Below are positions 34,548-45,500 of a DNA stretch of 64,000 nucleotides, piece after piece. The notes under the pieces were generated by a model that was not told the DNA's origin, did no database searches, and saw only the letters and a list, made by a program, of their open reading frames with translations. Source of the stretch: Tenodera sinensis (Eukaryota; Arthropoda; Insecta; Mantodea; Mantidae); the NCBI GenBank assembly GCA_030765045.1, contig CM060969.1, positions 46,176,216 to 46,240,215 of the forward strand, in the 5' to 3' direction. A program made the position numbers and the translations under genes. Numbering within the stretch: the first letter of the stretch is position 1; every line of letters starts with the position of its first letter.

Positions 34548-35112
34548 TCTTATAGAATTAAATTCAATAAAGTCATTTTTTCTCCATTTTCAGGAAGTTT
34601 CAGCCATACATAAATTTAACAGGATCGAAGGTCAGTAGTCTGTCCTCAGTCACAGCATGATAGCGGATGAACAATGTTTCTGCACAATTACTAACAAGTT
34701 TCTTTAATCCTTTGTCTATCAGCGACAGCAGGATGCTATTAGACCGAACAAGCGTGCCAATTTGTGCCGCCAGTATATTCCACTTATTCTCTAACTGTAT
34801 GACTTGGAAAACATAGGTGGTAAAACAGAAAGCTTGCGGGGTGTTTTACCGTGACATTTGGGCGGTGACATTTGCCAGCCCTTCCCAGCATGTTCAACGA
34901 ACCATTAAAGCAACACTTCTGTGGCTATAAACAATGATATACGAACTAAACTCAAAATACTTTGTCTTAATTTCTATAGCATAGGATTTACTCATAAATG
35001 GTCTGGTACTTTATACTGTAGTTGTGGCTATAGTTGAAGGCATGTACGTAAAAAGGTTTAACCCTCACTTCTTTAAAGTGAGAAACAGGGTTTAGTATAC
35101 AAAAAAGTTAAT

Positions 35113-35165
35113 TATGTGAATCTGATTGTGACACGAATATATGTTTACCACGCTAGCGAAGGCGA
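35113..35165. repeat. D repeat, short fragment
   Basis: CTGATTGTGACACGAATATA and GCGAAGGCGAACGCGCAA match the start of the D repeats at 13495 and 18410. It ends exactly where an H copy begins. Confidence 0.55.
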
Positions 35166-36075
35166 ACGCGCAATTGTGTTGCACTCACATGACTTTCTCT
35201 ACTCTTGTACTAACCAATCTTACAACTCTTATTCCTCTATCTTCTTCATGTTAGTTGAGATAAACATTTGTACAAATTGTCTCATTGTTTATTTCCTTAT
35301 AGGTGCAAGGAGAATATGGGAATACAGTAGGCCTCGAACGACAGTCAAATCTTTTACAGCTTTCAAATTCCGCTCTCCTTGCACGGTTAACCTATAAAAA
35401 AATGAATAACGATGCTCCATTTGACAGAAGTGTAAATTCTCCAAAACTTGCAAAAATAACGAGGAATATATCCGAAATGGTTCATTATACAAAAAAAAAA
35501 ATGTTACACATAAATTGTATGTTTTAGCAAGGTTTACATTTTTTCTTTTCTTTTTTTATCTTTTTTTGCACCGTAATATTTGCTTTATTTCTTGCGGTTT
35601 ACTAGTTATGTAAAAGTCATCCAGAGTAAATAGGATTACATCGGCTATAGCCAGAAAATTCAAGATATAGGTACCTACATTTCATTTGTCATATAAATAC
35701 CTCAAGCATATGGCATTTAATCAAAATCGTTAGAGCCATTTGCAATAAAATCAAAATGTTCGAACATTTTTCCATGTAAAGGGTAGTTTAGGGTGGAGGA
35801 ATTTTCTCCAAAATCTTCGTGTTGCATCCTTGAAAGACATTAAACTTAAACACCAACTTTGGTTTTTAATCGACTTTTCGTTTTTCAGTTATGCTGTCCA
35901 CAGACACACAGACACATAGACACACAGACACACACACACAGAGACACAGACCTTTTTCCAAAAACGCTTTTTTTGGACTCAGGGGGGGGGGGCCTCAAAA
36001 CATATATTTCCGGTGAAATCTTGACATCGTATTTTTGGGTGGAATACAATACTTCTTACTAGTAGAGAAAGTAAA
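35166..36075 (-). mobile_element. H-family repeat, full minus copy
   Basis: Starts at TGTGTTGCACTCACATGACT and runs through every family block to AGTAGAGAAAGTAAAAAG, about 0.91 kb. The CA/GACA tract (35905-35945), a 10-G run at 35982 and the terminal hairpin are visible. One of the two best full-length references (with 39349-40175). No conserved protein fills it. Confidence 0.9.
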
Positions 36076-36599
36076 AAGAACGTAAATAAAAGCGCACCTA
36101 CATACAAGACATATGTTCCAGATATATGCATTGTTCAGAATCTTTTGAGACAGTTGAAGGTTGTATGTCCCCCTTCCCCCTTTCTCTGTCTCTAAAGACT
36201 CTGTATATTATGTTAACTGCCTTACTTTATGGTATGTTTAATGAAGTGGTTTAATTTCATATATCCTGCTATCTAAGGATAACAGTCCCTCCCAGGAAGC
36301 CACCGCATTACCACCATCCCTTTTTGCATCAACCTCATTCTACCAATAAAGGACATAGTCCTGGTATGGTTCTTGTCGAGAGGCTCCACCACGGTGGAAT
36401 AACCTCTCATGACACCCTCCACAAGAAAAGGATAGCATTTTAAACAGTGGAGAATTTTTAAGACTTTCAGTTCCTACTTTCACAATAAAAAATAAATTGC
36501 GGTAACAATTACAACCAACTTTAAACATAACCCCATGGCGCAACCGGGCCAAGGCCTGCAGCCCGACCTCTGCATTCCTCACCTCTTTCCACACGCATC

Positions 36600-36835
36600 A
36601 TGTTTGGGGTACCGTACTGCAGGTGGGACGTGGTCAGCGTCCCTCCCGGCCGGTTACGCTATCTTCTCGACCAGGGTCTGCTACGTTTTAATCAAACAAA
36701 TCCTCAGTTGACCCATTAGGGGCCTAACGAGGCTGAGTGCACCCCGGGCAGACCTTCCAGCTGGGAAAAATCCCATGTCGGTACCGGGATGGAACTCAGG
36801 CCTCCTACTTCAGGAACATACAATTATAGGCTCTG
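36600..36835 (-). mobile_element. tRNA-derived SINE, family F
   Basis: Shares with 34258-34547 the blocks CCTAACGAGGCTGAGTGCAC and CCTCAGTTGACCCATTAGGGG (reversed body) and a head with GGGATGGAACTCAGG. The GC-rich 3' part has diverged. Confidence 0.55.
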
Positions 36836-36984
36836 GCATGTATTTACACCGTCTATAATATTATTTAGCAACTTGAATAACAATAATAATAAATAATATT
36901 GCCTTCATTGTTTCAATAAAACGGCCGGCAAGAGGATACTCAAATTTCAGATTTTGGTACTTTTGAAATACTTTGTTCTACGTA

Positions 36985-37114
36985 TTGTACTTTCTTTACA
37001 ACGTATACAGTAAGTAAAGAAAGTACTGCACTCCACCCAAAAAATTTGATATCGAGATTTCACTGGAGGTACGCTTTTTGAGATTCTCTGAAAAAAAAAA
37101 AAAAAAGCACAACG

Positions 37115-37185
<71 letters not shown>

Positions 37186-37510
37186 CCTGTGAACAGCATT
37201 AACGCCAAATCGACACGTCGATTAGTTGCCAAACTTAGTATTTAACATGATCATATTTCAAAGAATTCCAAAACTTCCCTTTAGACGGAACATTTTTTCA
37301 AAAATGTCAATTTTGTTGAAAAATGACTACAAAATTTGATTACAGTACCATATTTTACAGACGTTTTCCATGATAAATGAAATTTTAATCTTGAAGTCTT
37401 GAACTCTAAAGTTTTCTTCATTATGAATGAGTTTCGCATTACTGGTAAACCGTAAGAGAAACATAAAATCGCACTGCAAAAAAAAAATGTAGATCTTGTT
37501 AAAGCATACA
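36985..37510 (+). mobile_element. H-family repeat, plus copy lacking the 3' end
   Basis: Starts TACTTTCTTTACAACGTATAC, with GATATCGAGATTTCACTGG, a run of 16 A where others have A7, a long (TG)n at the microsatellite site, and blocks down to ATGTAGATCTTGTTAAAGC. The ATCAGATTTTT end is missing. Confidence 0.82.
37117..37181. repeat. (TG)n microsatellite
   Basis: About 32 TG units at the microsatellite-prone site of an H copy. Confidence 0.96.
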
Positions 37511-38091
37511 CGCTGGTTGTATCTTGCTTAAGCTCTAAGACTAACGAGTTTATTTGTAGCAGGCCTTTGTTGGAGACCGGATACCTCCAAGCTGCCTACT
37601 CATAGCAATAAATAAACATAATATAGTGTGCAGTTCAACCAAGCGCTAAGGTATCAGTCAATCTCGTGTGCTGCCACTCTTGAAGCCGCGATAAGAACCG
37701 GAGCCACCAAGAAACTTGTAAATGCCAGGTGCAATAGGATAAAAGTAAAACTCTACACTATTTTCAAGGTTGATGTTGTTTGTGGTTAGTGACTTTCATG
37801 TCACTAATAAAGCAATCTCTGCTGAAAATGATACAAGGATCTAATTAGTAATTACTATATCAGAGAAAACAGAAACTATTGAGAAAATAGTAGTTATGTT
37901 GAAAGTAATGATACAAACATAAAAGAAAAACATGTAAGGAAAAATATTATGCGTAGTACCCATAACCCTTAGAAAAGCTTTTTGGGTAGAGCATCTGCCT
38001 GTTGTGCAAGGGGTTTCAGATTTGATTCCCGGACTGGACGGTAGGAATTTTTCTTTAACTAGGATCATTCTACGCGAGTCGAGAAGTATGA

Positions 38092-38092
<1 letters not shown>

Positions 38093-38139
<47 letters not shown>
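38093..38139. repeat. (TG)n microsatellite
   Basis: About 23 TG units inside the first part of a SINE-A copy, where other copies have a short GTGTGAATGTGTGTG. Confidence 0.95.
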
Positions 38140-38142
<3 letters not shown>

Positions 38143-38184
38143 AATTTAATGTAACAAAGGTAGAACTGGAACTTAAAAATTCAA

Positions 38185-38256
38185 TGCCACAACTGGGATT
38201 TGAACCACAGACCTTCCGCTTACAGGGCGGCTGCTCTACCACTGAGCTATTGTGAC
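38185..38256 (-). repeat. tRNA-like SINE head, minus copy
   Basis: 72 bases with a perfect 7-bp acceptor stem pattern (GTCACAA / TTGTGGC), an A box TAGCTCAGTGGTAGAGC and a B box GGTTCAAATCC. The anticodon loop reads CCTGTAA. It lies inside the family G insertion, so I treat it as a SINE promoter and not a working tRNA. Confidence 0.7.
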
Positions 38257-38543
38257 AAACTGCCAGAATGGCATTAAATTCTCAAACCAGTTCGTATTTC
38301 TCCTGGTAAACCACAAAGGCAGTCTCACATCAGAGACAAATTACCCCAATGGTGACTTATTATTGTAAGTACTTTATATCCCAGGATTAAATAACCTTCA
38401 GATGGTAATTATTATTTATTTATGCCAACAAACTTACTGTTGGTGTTTTTAAACACACAAGCCGTGTGTGGGCAAAGTTTGAGAGGTAGAACTGGAACTT
38501 AAAAATTCAATGGTTTGAGAATTTAATGCCATTCTGGCAGTTT

Positions 38544-38615
38544 GTCACAATAGCTCAGTGGTAGAGCAGCCGCCCGGTAAGCGGAAGGTCTGTGGTTCAA
38601 ATCCCAGTTGTGGCA
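38544..38615 (+). repeat. tRNA-like SINE head, plus copy
   Basis: Same structure as the minus head, with the loop reading CCGGTAA (GGT at the anticodon position, threonine-like). The T stem needs a bulged base to pair. A 3' extension of about 100 bases and the duplicate copy show that it is a SINE. It should still drive polymerase III transcription. Confidence 0.7.
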
Positions 38616-38885
38616 TTGAATTTTTAAGTTCCAGTTCTACCTCTCAAACTTTGCCCACATACGGCTTCTGTGATTAAAAACACCAACAGTAAGTTTGTTG
38701 GCATAAATAAATAATAATTAATGTAACAAGTTAATCCAAAGTAATGGAAACCCAAAGTTCAAATCCACCGTCAAGGAAGTGAACAGCATTTCTATTGTGG
38801 AATTGTTCCAAAAGCGTTGAAAGCCGCCGATATGACCTAGATGTAAAGGCAGCACATAAATGGAAAATTATAAACGAATAGCTAC

Positions 38886-39343
38886 AATGGGTTAAAAACG
38901 ATAGCCAAATATTTTCAAAGTAGGAAACTACATGATGCCTTGGAAATTCTGTTCTCTTTCCACGACCAAGGGAGAGAACAAAAAAGAATGAATAATAATT
39001 TCCTATTTGAGAAAAGTTTAAGTAGTTAAAAGGCAAAGCAATAACAAGGGGTAAGGTATCTCTAAAATGGTTTAACTCAAAAAAGCATTTGACATAGCTT
39101 GTGCTTTAACGAGGTATAAAAGTTGTGAGTAGTAAGATTTGGCTATCTCCTAAGGTTTACCATGCGTGCAAAAGTCATTCAGAATGAATCAAAAATTTTA
39201 GAATCATTTCGAAGAAAATAAGATTTTTTACGTGTTTCACATAAAGGCTAGTTTTGGTTCAGGGGATTATTTTAAATCTTTGTGTCGTATCCCCGGTGTA
39301 CGCTGAACGTAAATACTGAGTTTGCTATTTAACTGTCTTTCCA
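38886..39343 (-). mobile_element. H-family repeat, partial minus copy
   Basis: Runs from TGGGTTAAAAACGATAGCC through CTTTCCACGACCAAGG and AAGGTTTACCATGCGTGC to GCTATTTAACTGTCTTTCC. Its hairpin end is missing, and it meets the plus copy at 39349 head-to-head. Confidence 0.75.
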
Positions 39344-39348
39344 TTTTT

Positions 39349-40175
39349 AATTTCTCTACTGGTAAGTAGGGAAAATATTGTATTCCACCCAAAAATTCGA
39401 TGTCGAGATTTCACCGGAAATCTATGTTTTGAGACCCCCTGAATCCAAAAAAAGCATTTTTAGAAAAAGGTCCGCATGTGTGTCTGTGTGTCAGTCTATG
39501 GACAGCATAACTCAAAAACGAAAAGTCGGTTAAAAACCAAAATTCGTATTTAAGTTTAATGTTTTTAAAGATAATAGGCCCACCCTAAACTACCCTTTAC
39601 ATGGAAAATTTTTCGAAAATTTTCATTTTCTTGAAAATGGCTCTAACGATTTTGATTAAAATACCATATGTTTGAGAAATTTGTATGACAAATGAAATGT
39701 ATATCTTGAATTTTCCGGCTATAGCCCCTGTAGTCGTATTTACTCTGGACGACTTTTGCATAACTGGTAAACCGTTAGAGATAGACCAAATTATACTATA
39801 CAAAAAATGTAGATCTTTCTAAAATACACAATTTATGTCTCAATAAATTTTCTTGTAGGTTGAACCTTTTCGGAGATATTCCTTGTTATGTGTGTGAGTT
39901 TCGGAAATCTTAAAGCTTTCGTGAAATGGAACATCGTTGTTCATTTTTTTATGTTACGTGTGCAAAGAAAACGGAATCTCAAAGCTTTAAAAGATTTGAT
40001 TATTGCACAAAGCCTAATGTGTTCTAATATTCCCCTTGCACCTACAAGGAAATAACCAATAAGATAATTTGTACAAATGTTTATTTTAACTAACACGAAG
40101 AAGATATAGGAATAAGAGATTGTAAGAATGGTTAGTACAAAAGTAGAGAAAGTCATGTGAGTGCAACACATCAGA
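39349..40175 (+). mobile_element. H-family repeat, full plus copy
   Basis: Both ends are clear: AATTTCTCTACTGGTAAGTAGGG at the left and AGTAGAGAAAGTCATGTGAG then TGCAACACATCAGAT at the right. All blocks are present in order, with a short GTGTGTCTGTGTGTC tract at the microsatellite site. About 0.83 kb, and little diverged from the copies at 63418 and 16768, so it is a good family standard. Confidence 0.9.
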
Positions 40176-40240
40176 TGCTGTCCACAGACAGATACACACA
40201 CATACACGTGCACACATACGCACACGTAAACGGAGCTTTG
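40176..40240 (-). mobile_element. H-family fragment, minus sense
   Basis: GCTGTCCACAGACAGATACA and a CA-rich tract are the reversed microsatellite-site region, joined directly to the end of the preceding plus copy. Confidence 0.55.
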
Positions 40241-40849
40241 GATATTACATAATTTGACCAACAAACTTTGAAGGTATATAACGATTATTCATTTGAATAC
40301 GTACAGTAATAAATGCAAATACATATGTGGTACTGACTTCTACTCTAAAATTCATCATTTATGTTCTCCAAGCGCGGAAAATATCTACCATTATGGTATT
40401 TTGAAATCAATGAGCCATGATTTTTCTGGAAATATACTCCGTCAGTACGATCTACTGCACCACGTAACCTCCGCTTACAGGTGAAGAGTCATATATGAGG
40501 GCGAGATAAAATTAACTTTAGTCATTTGTATACTCGATTGCCTGGCAGTACTGAGTTCGTACCCCATACAAATGGTTAAACTTATGTTTTCCCGCAAACA
40601 TGAATGACTTACGTGAACCCAAATTTAATTTCTCCTGTTTGTTTTAAAATGAAGTACATCTTACGAGGATATTCTTATAGAATTGAACATAATATGCTCA
40701 AGATTACATACAAGTGGTAGGAACTGAGGGAAGCTTACTGATGCGTAATAGATTTTTATCTGTTGAAAACAACCATGAACTCAAAGACCATACGATTCCT
40801 ATATCAAGGGTAAAGGGTACCGTACGGAGGGGAACACCTCGCTCACGTC

Positions 40850-41382
40850 CACCTACACAGGTCAATAGTGGCTACCACCCTCCAAGAGGCAGGGATGAAT
40901 GAGGGAATCAAAAGTGTGCTATCAGACTCGCAGCTAGACAGGCCCACCAGGGACGCGTGGAAGTCCCTAACCAGTGCTGAGATGTCTTCATCCTGGCGCT
41001 AGGTCCCGCCAAGCAGCCAGCATCACACTGCGGGTCCGGTCGGTATCGCACGAAGCGTCCCTCCCCCCTCGACGGAGGACAAGGGCCACCAAACGCCACC
41101 TAGCGCCGAGAACAGTAGTTACTATACACAGTCATCCACGCCATGTGTCCGACACTGCCCACTGCGTGGAACTGCATGCACCACCTGAAAGATAATAAGG
41201 AAATGGAATGAAGGGAAATGATGGAAAGGAAACCGTGGTATGAAATAATGCACCCCAGCATTCACCTAAGTGACATGGGAAAACCACGGAAAAACCCATA
41301 TCAGAGTGCGTGGCCACGGGATCGAACCCGCGATCTCCCGAATGCGGGTTACAGACGTTACCGCCTGAGCCATCCCGCTCGG
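40850..41382 (-). mobile_element. tRNA-derived SINE, family C, long copy
   Basis: On the minus strand the head reads GAGCGGGATGGCTCAGGCGG with B box GGGTTCGATCCCGTG. The body then has CACTCTGATATGGGTTTTTCC, TCACTTAGGTGAATGCTGGGG and CTTTCAGGTGGTGCATGC. A GC-rich part with CTCGGCGCTAGGTGGCG and GATGAAGACATCTCAGCACTGG follows, ending near AGGTGGACGTGAGCG. Both polymerase III boxes are well kept. Confidence 0.75.
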
Positions 41383-41410
41383 TTTCCTATATCAAAGTAA
41401 GGTTAAAAGT

Positions 41411-41475
41411 CTGATATGTTACAGTCACATGACTTTTTCTACTCTTGTACTAACCATTCTTATAAACTCTTTTGA
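41411..41475 (-). mobile_element. H-family terminal fragment
   Basis: GTCTGATATGTTACAGTCAC, ACTTTTTCTACTCTTGTAC and TAACCATTCTTATAAACTC: only the ATCTGATG terminus, about 65 bases, is present. Confidence 0.75.
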
Positions 41476-41504
41476 AGAAGGAAAGCAAAAAATAACAAAA
41501 AATA

Positions 41505-41592
41505 TGGGGTTATGAGTATTTGAACCTGCGCTTTTAATACGCGTGTGTCTTCGCGTCCGGGTACCATAACCATTTCTCTAAATAGAGAAGCT
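41505..41592 (-). repeat. tRNA-like fragment
   Basis: On the minus strand a B-box-like GCGCAGGTTCAAATACTC lies some 45 bases after an A-box-like ATGGTTATGGTACCCGG. The stems do not form a good tRNA. Probably a SINE head of a family not otherwise seen here. Confidence 0.35.
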
Positions 41593-42294
41593 ACGAAATT
41601 CGTCAGCATGTTTTCTAATCATGCGTTACAGCTGCAGTGGTCATGATCGGTGGCGTGCGTACCCTCAAACAATTTTAAGGCACAGTTCTGTAATTTTTAA
41701 CCCTAGACCATAGGTTTCCTATCTCAAATTGATTGCCTATGAACCGTCTATCACCAGTAAATTTCATGCGGTGTTATCCATTTACATCCTGTATATACCT
41801 CTCATACACACAACAGCGAGGCGCCACTAGAACCGGTTACTTCCCCTGCCAGTCTCACGTGGAGTTCACAACTTAGCTTTCTATGTAGCTGTAGGTAAGC
41901 TAATGGCAATAATGTTCTCTAGAAAGTGATTAGCTAAAAGACACTGGAGCCAGAGAGACCCATGCATTTTAGAGAATGAGTTAAAGTGCTTACTCATTCT
42001 GATAATGCAGCAGCCAAGACTGACGGAGACTCGTGTTTTGTTGCCGTTCGAACAGGATCGTAAAACATCTTCCTGTGTCCATGCACGTCATCCGAGAGCG
42101 CAAGCCTCGTTTGTTTGTCTCCTACACCCTTCTCCCTTTCCTGTCGTCGATTGGGTGCGCAAATGTAATCAAGAATATTAACAAGGACCATGGCTCGTTT
42201 CGTGGAAAGTACAAGCACCTTAGAACAACAATAGCACCGACTGCTACTGTGGTCTGGTGCTCAACAGACGTCTCGAGATTGATTTCTTTACCCC

Positions 42295-42430
42295 AGATTA
42301 TTCCCTACTCTTAGAGACTGGAATTATGAATGAGAGTGCGAATGTGAGTGTGAATTTAATGTAATACCCAAAAGCAATGCAAACCTCAGTGTAACCGAGT
42401 GAACATCATTGTTTTTGAGCAACTGTCACG
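42295..42430 (+). mobile_element. SINE family A, 5'-truncated
   Basis: CAGATTATTCCCTACTCTTAG, GGAATTATGAATGAGAGTGCG, GTGAGTGTGAATTTAATG and CGAGTGAACATCATTG follow the body of family A. The tRNA-like head is missing. Confidence 0.6.
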
Positions 42431-42539
42431 TTCTAAATTCATTTACTTTCTTAGCTTCTGTTCCACTCTTATCTCACCAATCTTCGTTATCGCTTAGCTT
42501 TAAATTAATTAACTTTATTTTCGCTGCGTGTAGAGGAAT

Positions 42540-43440
42540 AATTTTATAAAGCATTTTGGGGGAAAAAACCTGTGTCTATATGTGTTTGTAAATGGCATAG
42601 CTCAAAAACGAAAAGTCGTTTCAGCCTGGAACTTGACAGAAATATCCAAGAAGGCTTCATAAAGATTTTAAGAAATATCCTCTTAACTTAAAGTACTCTT
42701 TATATAGACAAATGTTGGTTACTTTTTATTTTGTAAAAATGCATTTATTTAGATTAAATACCACATGTTTAAGCTATTTTCGTGACAAATAAAATGTTTA
42801 TATTGATTCTGAAAACAGCAAGACATCTGTCCATCAAAGGCGACTTCCGAAATTCTAAGATTTCACATCTGGTACTTAGAAGTTTCATAAACAATGAATC
42901 ACAATAAAAAGAAAATGCTGTTAACAATACAGCGAACTAAAATAATTTAGTTAAACAATCTGAACTTTTATATTAAATAATTCCAGAATGAAATAAGTAG
43001 AAGTGAAGAAACAGTAAAGAAGAGACCTGGGGAATCTGAACTGGAATTTTCAGAGCTTCCAGGAAAGATCTCGAGCCTTTCTCAAAGATGCTGAATGTGT
43101 ATTTGTATGTACATACATTAGTAATTTATACTCTCCAGCATCCAAATCACGGTATATTCTGATCAAATGAAAGCAGAAATACATGGAGTTAACTATTTGT
43201 AACATACCATTTCTTGCCATTCATTTGAATTTTCAAATACTTACATTTATCTCTAATGTAATGTCGTAATAATTATTTGTTTTCTCAAGCTTATGCAAAG
43301 AGAATTTAATTTGAAACCATTACATAGCGACACGCTCTTTAACAATTTTACTATTTTATAACTATGTTAATAAACCTCGCAATAATAGTTGTAGAAGAAC
43401 AAATAAAGAAAGTCAGGTAAATTTAACACATAAGATATTT
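42540..43440 (+). mobile_element. H-family repeat, diverged plus copy
   Basis: Has GCATTTTGGGGGAAAAAACC, ATGGCATAGCTCAAAAACG, AAAAGTCGTTTCAGCC and AGATTAAATACCACATGTTT. It ends with AAGAAAGTCAGGTAAATTT then AACACATAAGAT. The centre is diluted by insertions and drift. Confidence 0.65.
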
Positions 43441-43904
43441 TTTTGTTTTCTTCTGAAAATGCTGACTTCTAGAATAAATATAAAGTTATCCCTAGCGGCG
43501 AACTTGGGACAACAAACTACTGGTCATGAATCAACCCGGAAACTTCTTGACATGTTTTCTGTTTAATTGGATGGAGATTAGAGAAAGATTACAGCCAGTT
43601 ACCATCCAATCCAAGGCTACAGAGGAATAACAGTTGTATAAGATCGTGCATTAAACTAAGATCTTCATCCAAACAAGGGAATCACTCACTTGATAATGGA
43701 ACCGCATTCCGGCCGCTTTCAGTTAAGATAAGTATTTGATCATTATTCGTTATCCGGCAACATGTATCCTGCATTTACTACTCACTGAATTCAACTTGCT
43801 TCTTCCGGTTGCTACAGAAGCATGGCTTTCTCATTTCGATACATGAGGCGCTTTCTTTTTTTCCTTCTACTCGTTTTAATGAGCAGCATTTATAACAACC
43901 ATAT

Positions 43905-44090
43905 TTGACTGCAGTTGGTAGAACACCTTCCTACTGTGCTAGGGGTCCCGGGTTCGATTCTCGGCAGGGGGTAGAAATTTTTCTCCAGCCAAGATTATTC
44001 CTCATTCTTCCCTAAGTCTGGAAGTGTGAATGAAAGTGTGAATGTGTGTGTGAATTCAAAGTATAAAAACCCCAATACCGAAAAACCCAC
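43905..44090 (+). mobile_element. SINE family A, 5' part
   Basis: A tRNA-like head (GCAGTTGGTAGAACACCTTCC with B box GGGTTCGATTCTCGG) is followed by GGGGGTAGAAATTTTTCTCC, AGCCAAGATTATTCC, CTGGAAGTGTGAATGAAAG and GTGTGTGTGAATTC. The tail of the same SINE appears only after 45520. The LINE-like unit at 44095-45518 therefore lies inside or is fused to it. Confidence 0.72.
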
Positions 44091-44122
44091 ACCACTTCAC
44101 CTCGAGACATCGAGCTGTCAAC

Positions 44123-45116
44123 ATGGGAAAGAACCGCCGCGCTAAGAAGAGGACTACACCGGCTACTCCTGCTACATCCGTAGCTAAGAAGCCGAGAAAC
44201 AACTCCATCAACACCGCCTCAGCTGGCTGGCCCAGCTCGACGCGCTCCGAAGAAAGAGCACCTCCATCGCCTGTGGTCGCCGCAAGTATAGTCCTCGGTA
44301 CTTTTAGTGCCGTTGTTGTTGGCGTTCCTCGACACCTCAAGACGCAACTTCTCCTGGGCTACGTCACCAAACTGTGGCCTTCAGTCTCGAAGGCTACACG
44401 GATTCAGTCCAGGAAGGGACCTACACCGCTCGTGCGCCTTGTCTTTCGGGACAAGGGCCACTACGACGCTGCCCTCTCCAGCGGTCTATCCCTACGGATA
44501 GAACCGAGCCGGAACGACGACTCCACCCTGCCGACGCTGCTGCCTCTACGGCCACACGGCCGCAAGCTGCACCGCTACACCAAAGTGCCACTATTGTGGT
44601 GCCCCCAACGACACCTCCAATTGCCTCCAGCACGACCTCACACGACGACGCCGCTTCTGTGCTTCCTGCTGGGGGCATGATCACTACACCGGGCAAGCTT
44701 GCTGCCCGCTGAGGAAGCAGTCAACACCGGTTTTGCCGAGGGCCGAGGTGAACGTCAGCCAGCGCCAGGTTCGCCTGTTGCAGGGCAATGAAAACCACAG
44801 CCAACCTGCTACCCAACAACCAGCCACCGGACCAGACTACACCTCCGCCATTCTCCAGAAGATCGAGGATGTTCATGCGGAGATGGTTCACATCACAACC
44901 AGAATCGCCACCCTGGAGGAGGAGCTGTCCCAATCCAGGAGTGAGCTTGCCGGCCTCTCTGAGAGGATACAGAATCTCTACCCATCCAAGCTCGACCTCA
45001 ACCGCACAGAGAAGACTCGAGCGGAAGATGGAAGAGCACCACCTGTCGCTCCGAAGGCTAGTCAAGGAAGAGGTGGCAGCTCTCATGACTATGCTGGAGG
45101 GGCATCCTCCGCTTGA
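44123..45116 (+). pseudogene. non-LTR retrotransposon ORF1 (gag-like), one frameshift
   Basis: ORF1 proteins bind the element's RNA and carry it to the nucleus or telomere. The N-terminus is very basic (MGKNRRAKKRTTPATPATS). An RRM-like stretch follows (PLVRLVFRDKGHYDAALSSG, ending in LSLRIEPSRND). A single frame change near 44505-44515 then leads to three zinc knuckles: CRRCCLYGHTAASC, a full C-x2-C-x4-H-x4-C; CHYCGAPNDTSNC, with N or D where H is expected; and CASCWGHDHYTGQAC, C-x2-C-x4-H-x5-C. The last 125 codons contain a coiled-coil-like run (ILQKIEDVHAEMVHITTR, ATLEEELSQSRSELAGLSER). Total about 330 codons, a usual ORF1 size for jockey/I/R1-type LINEs. It starts at the first ATG after GAGCTGTCAAC. 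Apart from the one shift no stop interrupts it, so it is either young or the shift is a sequencing error. Confidence 0.72.
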
Positions 45117-45500
45117 AGAAATGCCCACACACCACGGGCACACTACACCACCTCCGCCGACGCAGCATCGAGGACGAAGGAGGTGACATGTATCACCAAA
45201 GAATCCCAACACCTAACATCCTATTTCCTACACTACCACCTTGACTTCCCAAGAGCGTAATCAGGGCTTCGGTCATGTTTGCGTCCTTGCACCCAATTTC
45301 ACCTGGCTTAGGTCCAAGTGACCGGCCGATATACCTTCACCCTAAATCCGCAGGTGCTTTAAGCGGTACTACCGGATATCCTTCCCTGAATTCTCTCCGG
45401 TGGAGGTTTTTTAGTGGAGTAGTACCTTCGGGTGAAGCCCACAGTCCCCCTCTGTGCCATCCCAGCGCATGGGGCTCTGTAAATGGATTTTTCCTCCACT

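Larger units (their letters stand above)
38158..38717. mobile_element. palindromic SINE (family G) insertion with 12-bp target duplication
   Basis: The target TTAATGTAACAA occurs at 38146-38157 and again at 38718-38729. Inside are three pieces of one tRNA-headed unit: its head in minus sense (38158-38289), its tail in minus sense (about 38409-38510), and a complete plus copy (38511-38717) ending ATAAATAAATAATAA. The minus head matches 38511-38642 and the minus tail matches about 38614-38717, so the insert can fold back on itself two ways. Between them lies a 115-base spacer. Target duplications of this size are typical of LINE-driven insertion. The arrangement suggests a rearranged or template-switched product. 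Confidence 0.78.
37970..38885 (+). mobile_element. tRNA-derived SINE, family A, split by an insertion
   Basis: The first part (37970-38157) has a tRNA-like head (GGGTAGAGCATCTGCCTG, GATTTGATTCCCGG), GTAGGAATTTTTCTTTAACTA, a (TG)n run at 38093-38139 and GAATTTAATGTAACAA. The second part (38718-38885) repeats TTAATGTAACAA and goes on with CCAAAGTAATGGAAACCC to the tail CCGATATGACCTAGATGTAA and AAATGG. The other A copies join these parts directly, so the 560 bases between are an insertion. Confidence 0.75.

Noticed and set aside
37841..38255. Frames with Thr/His or Val/Cys runs
   Set aside because: They read through the (TG)n array within SINE-A.
38544..38615. Functional tRNA gene (threonine-like GGT anticodon)
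   Set aside because: The T stem needs a bulge, a 3' extension follows, and an inverted duplicate lies in the same insertion. A SINE head explains it better.
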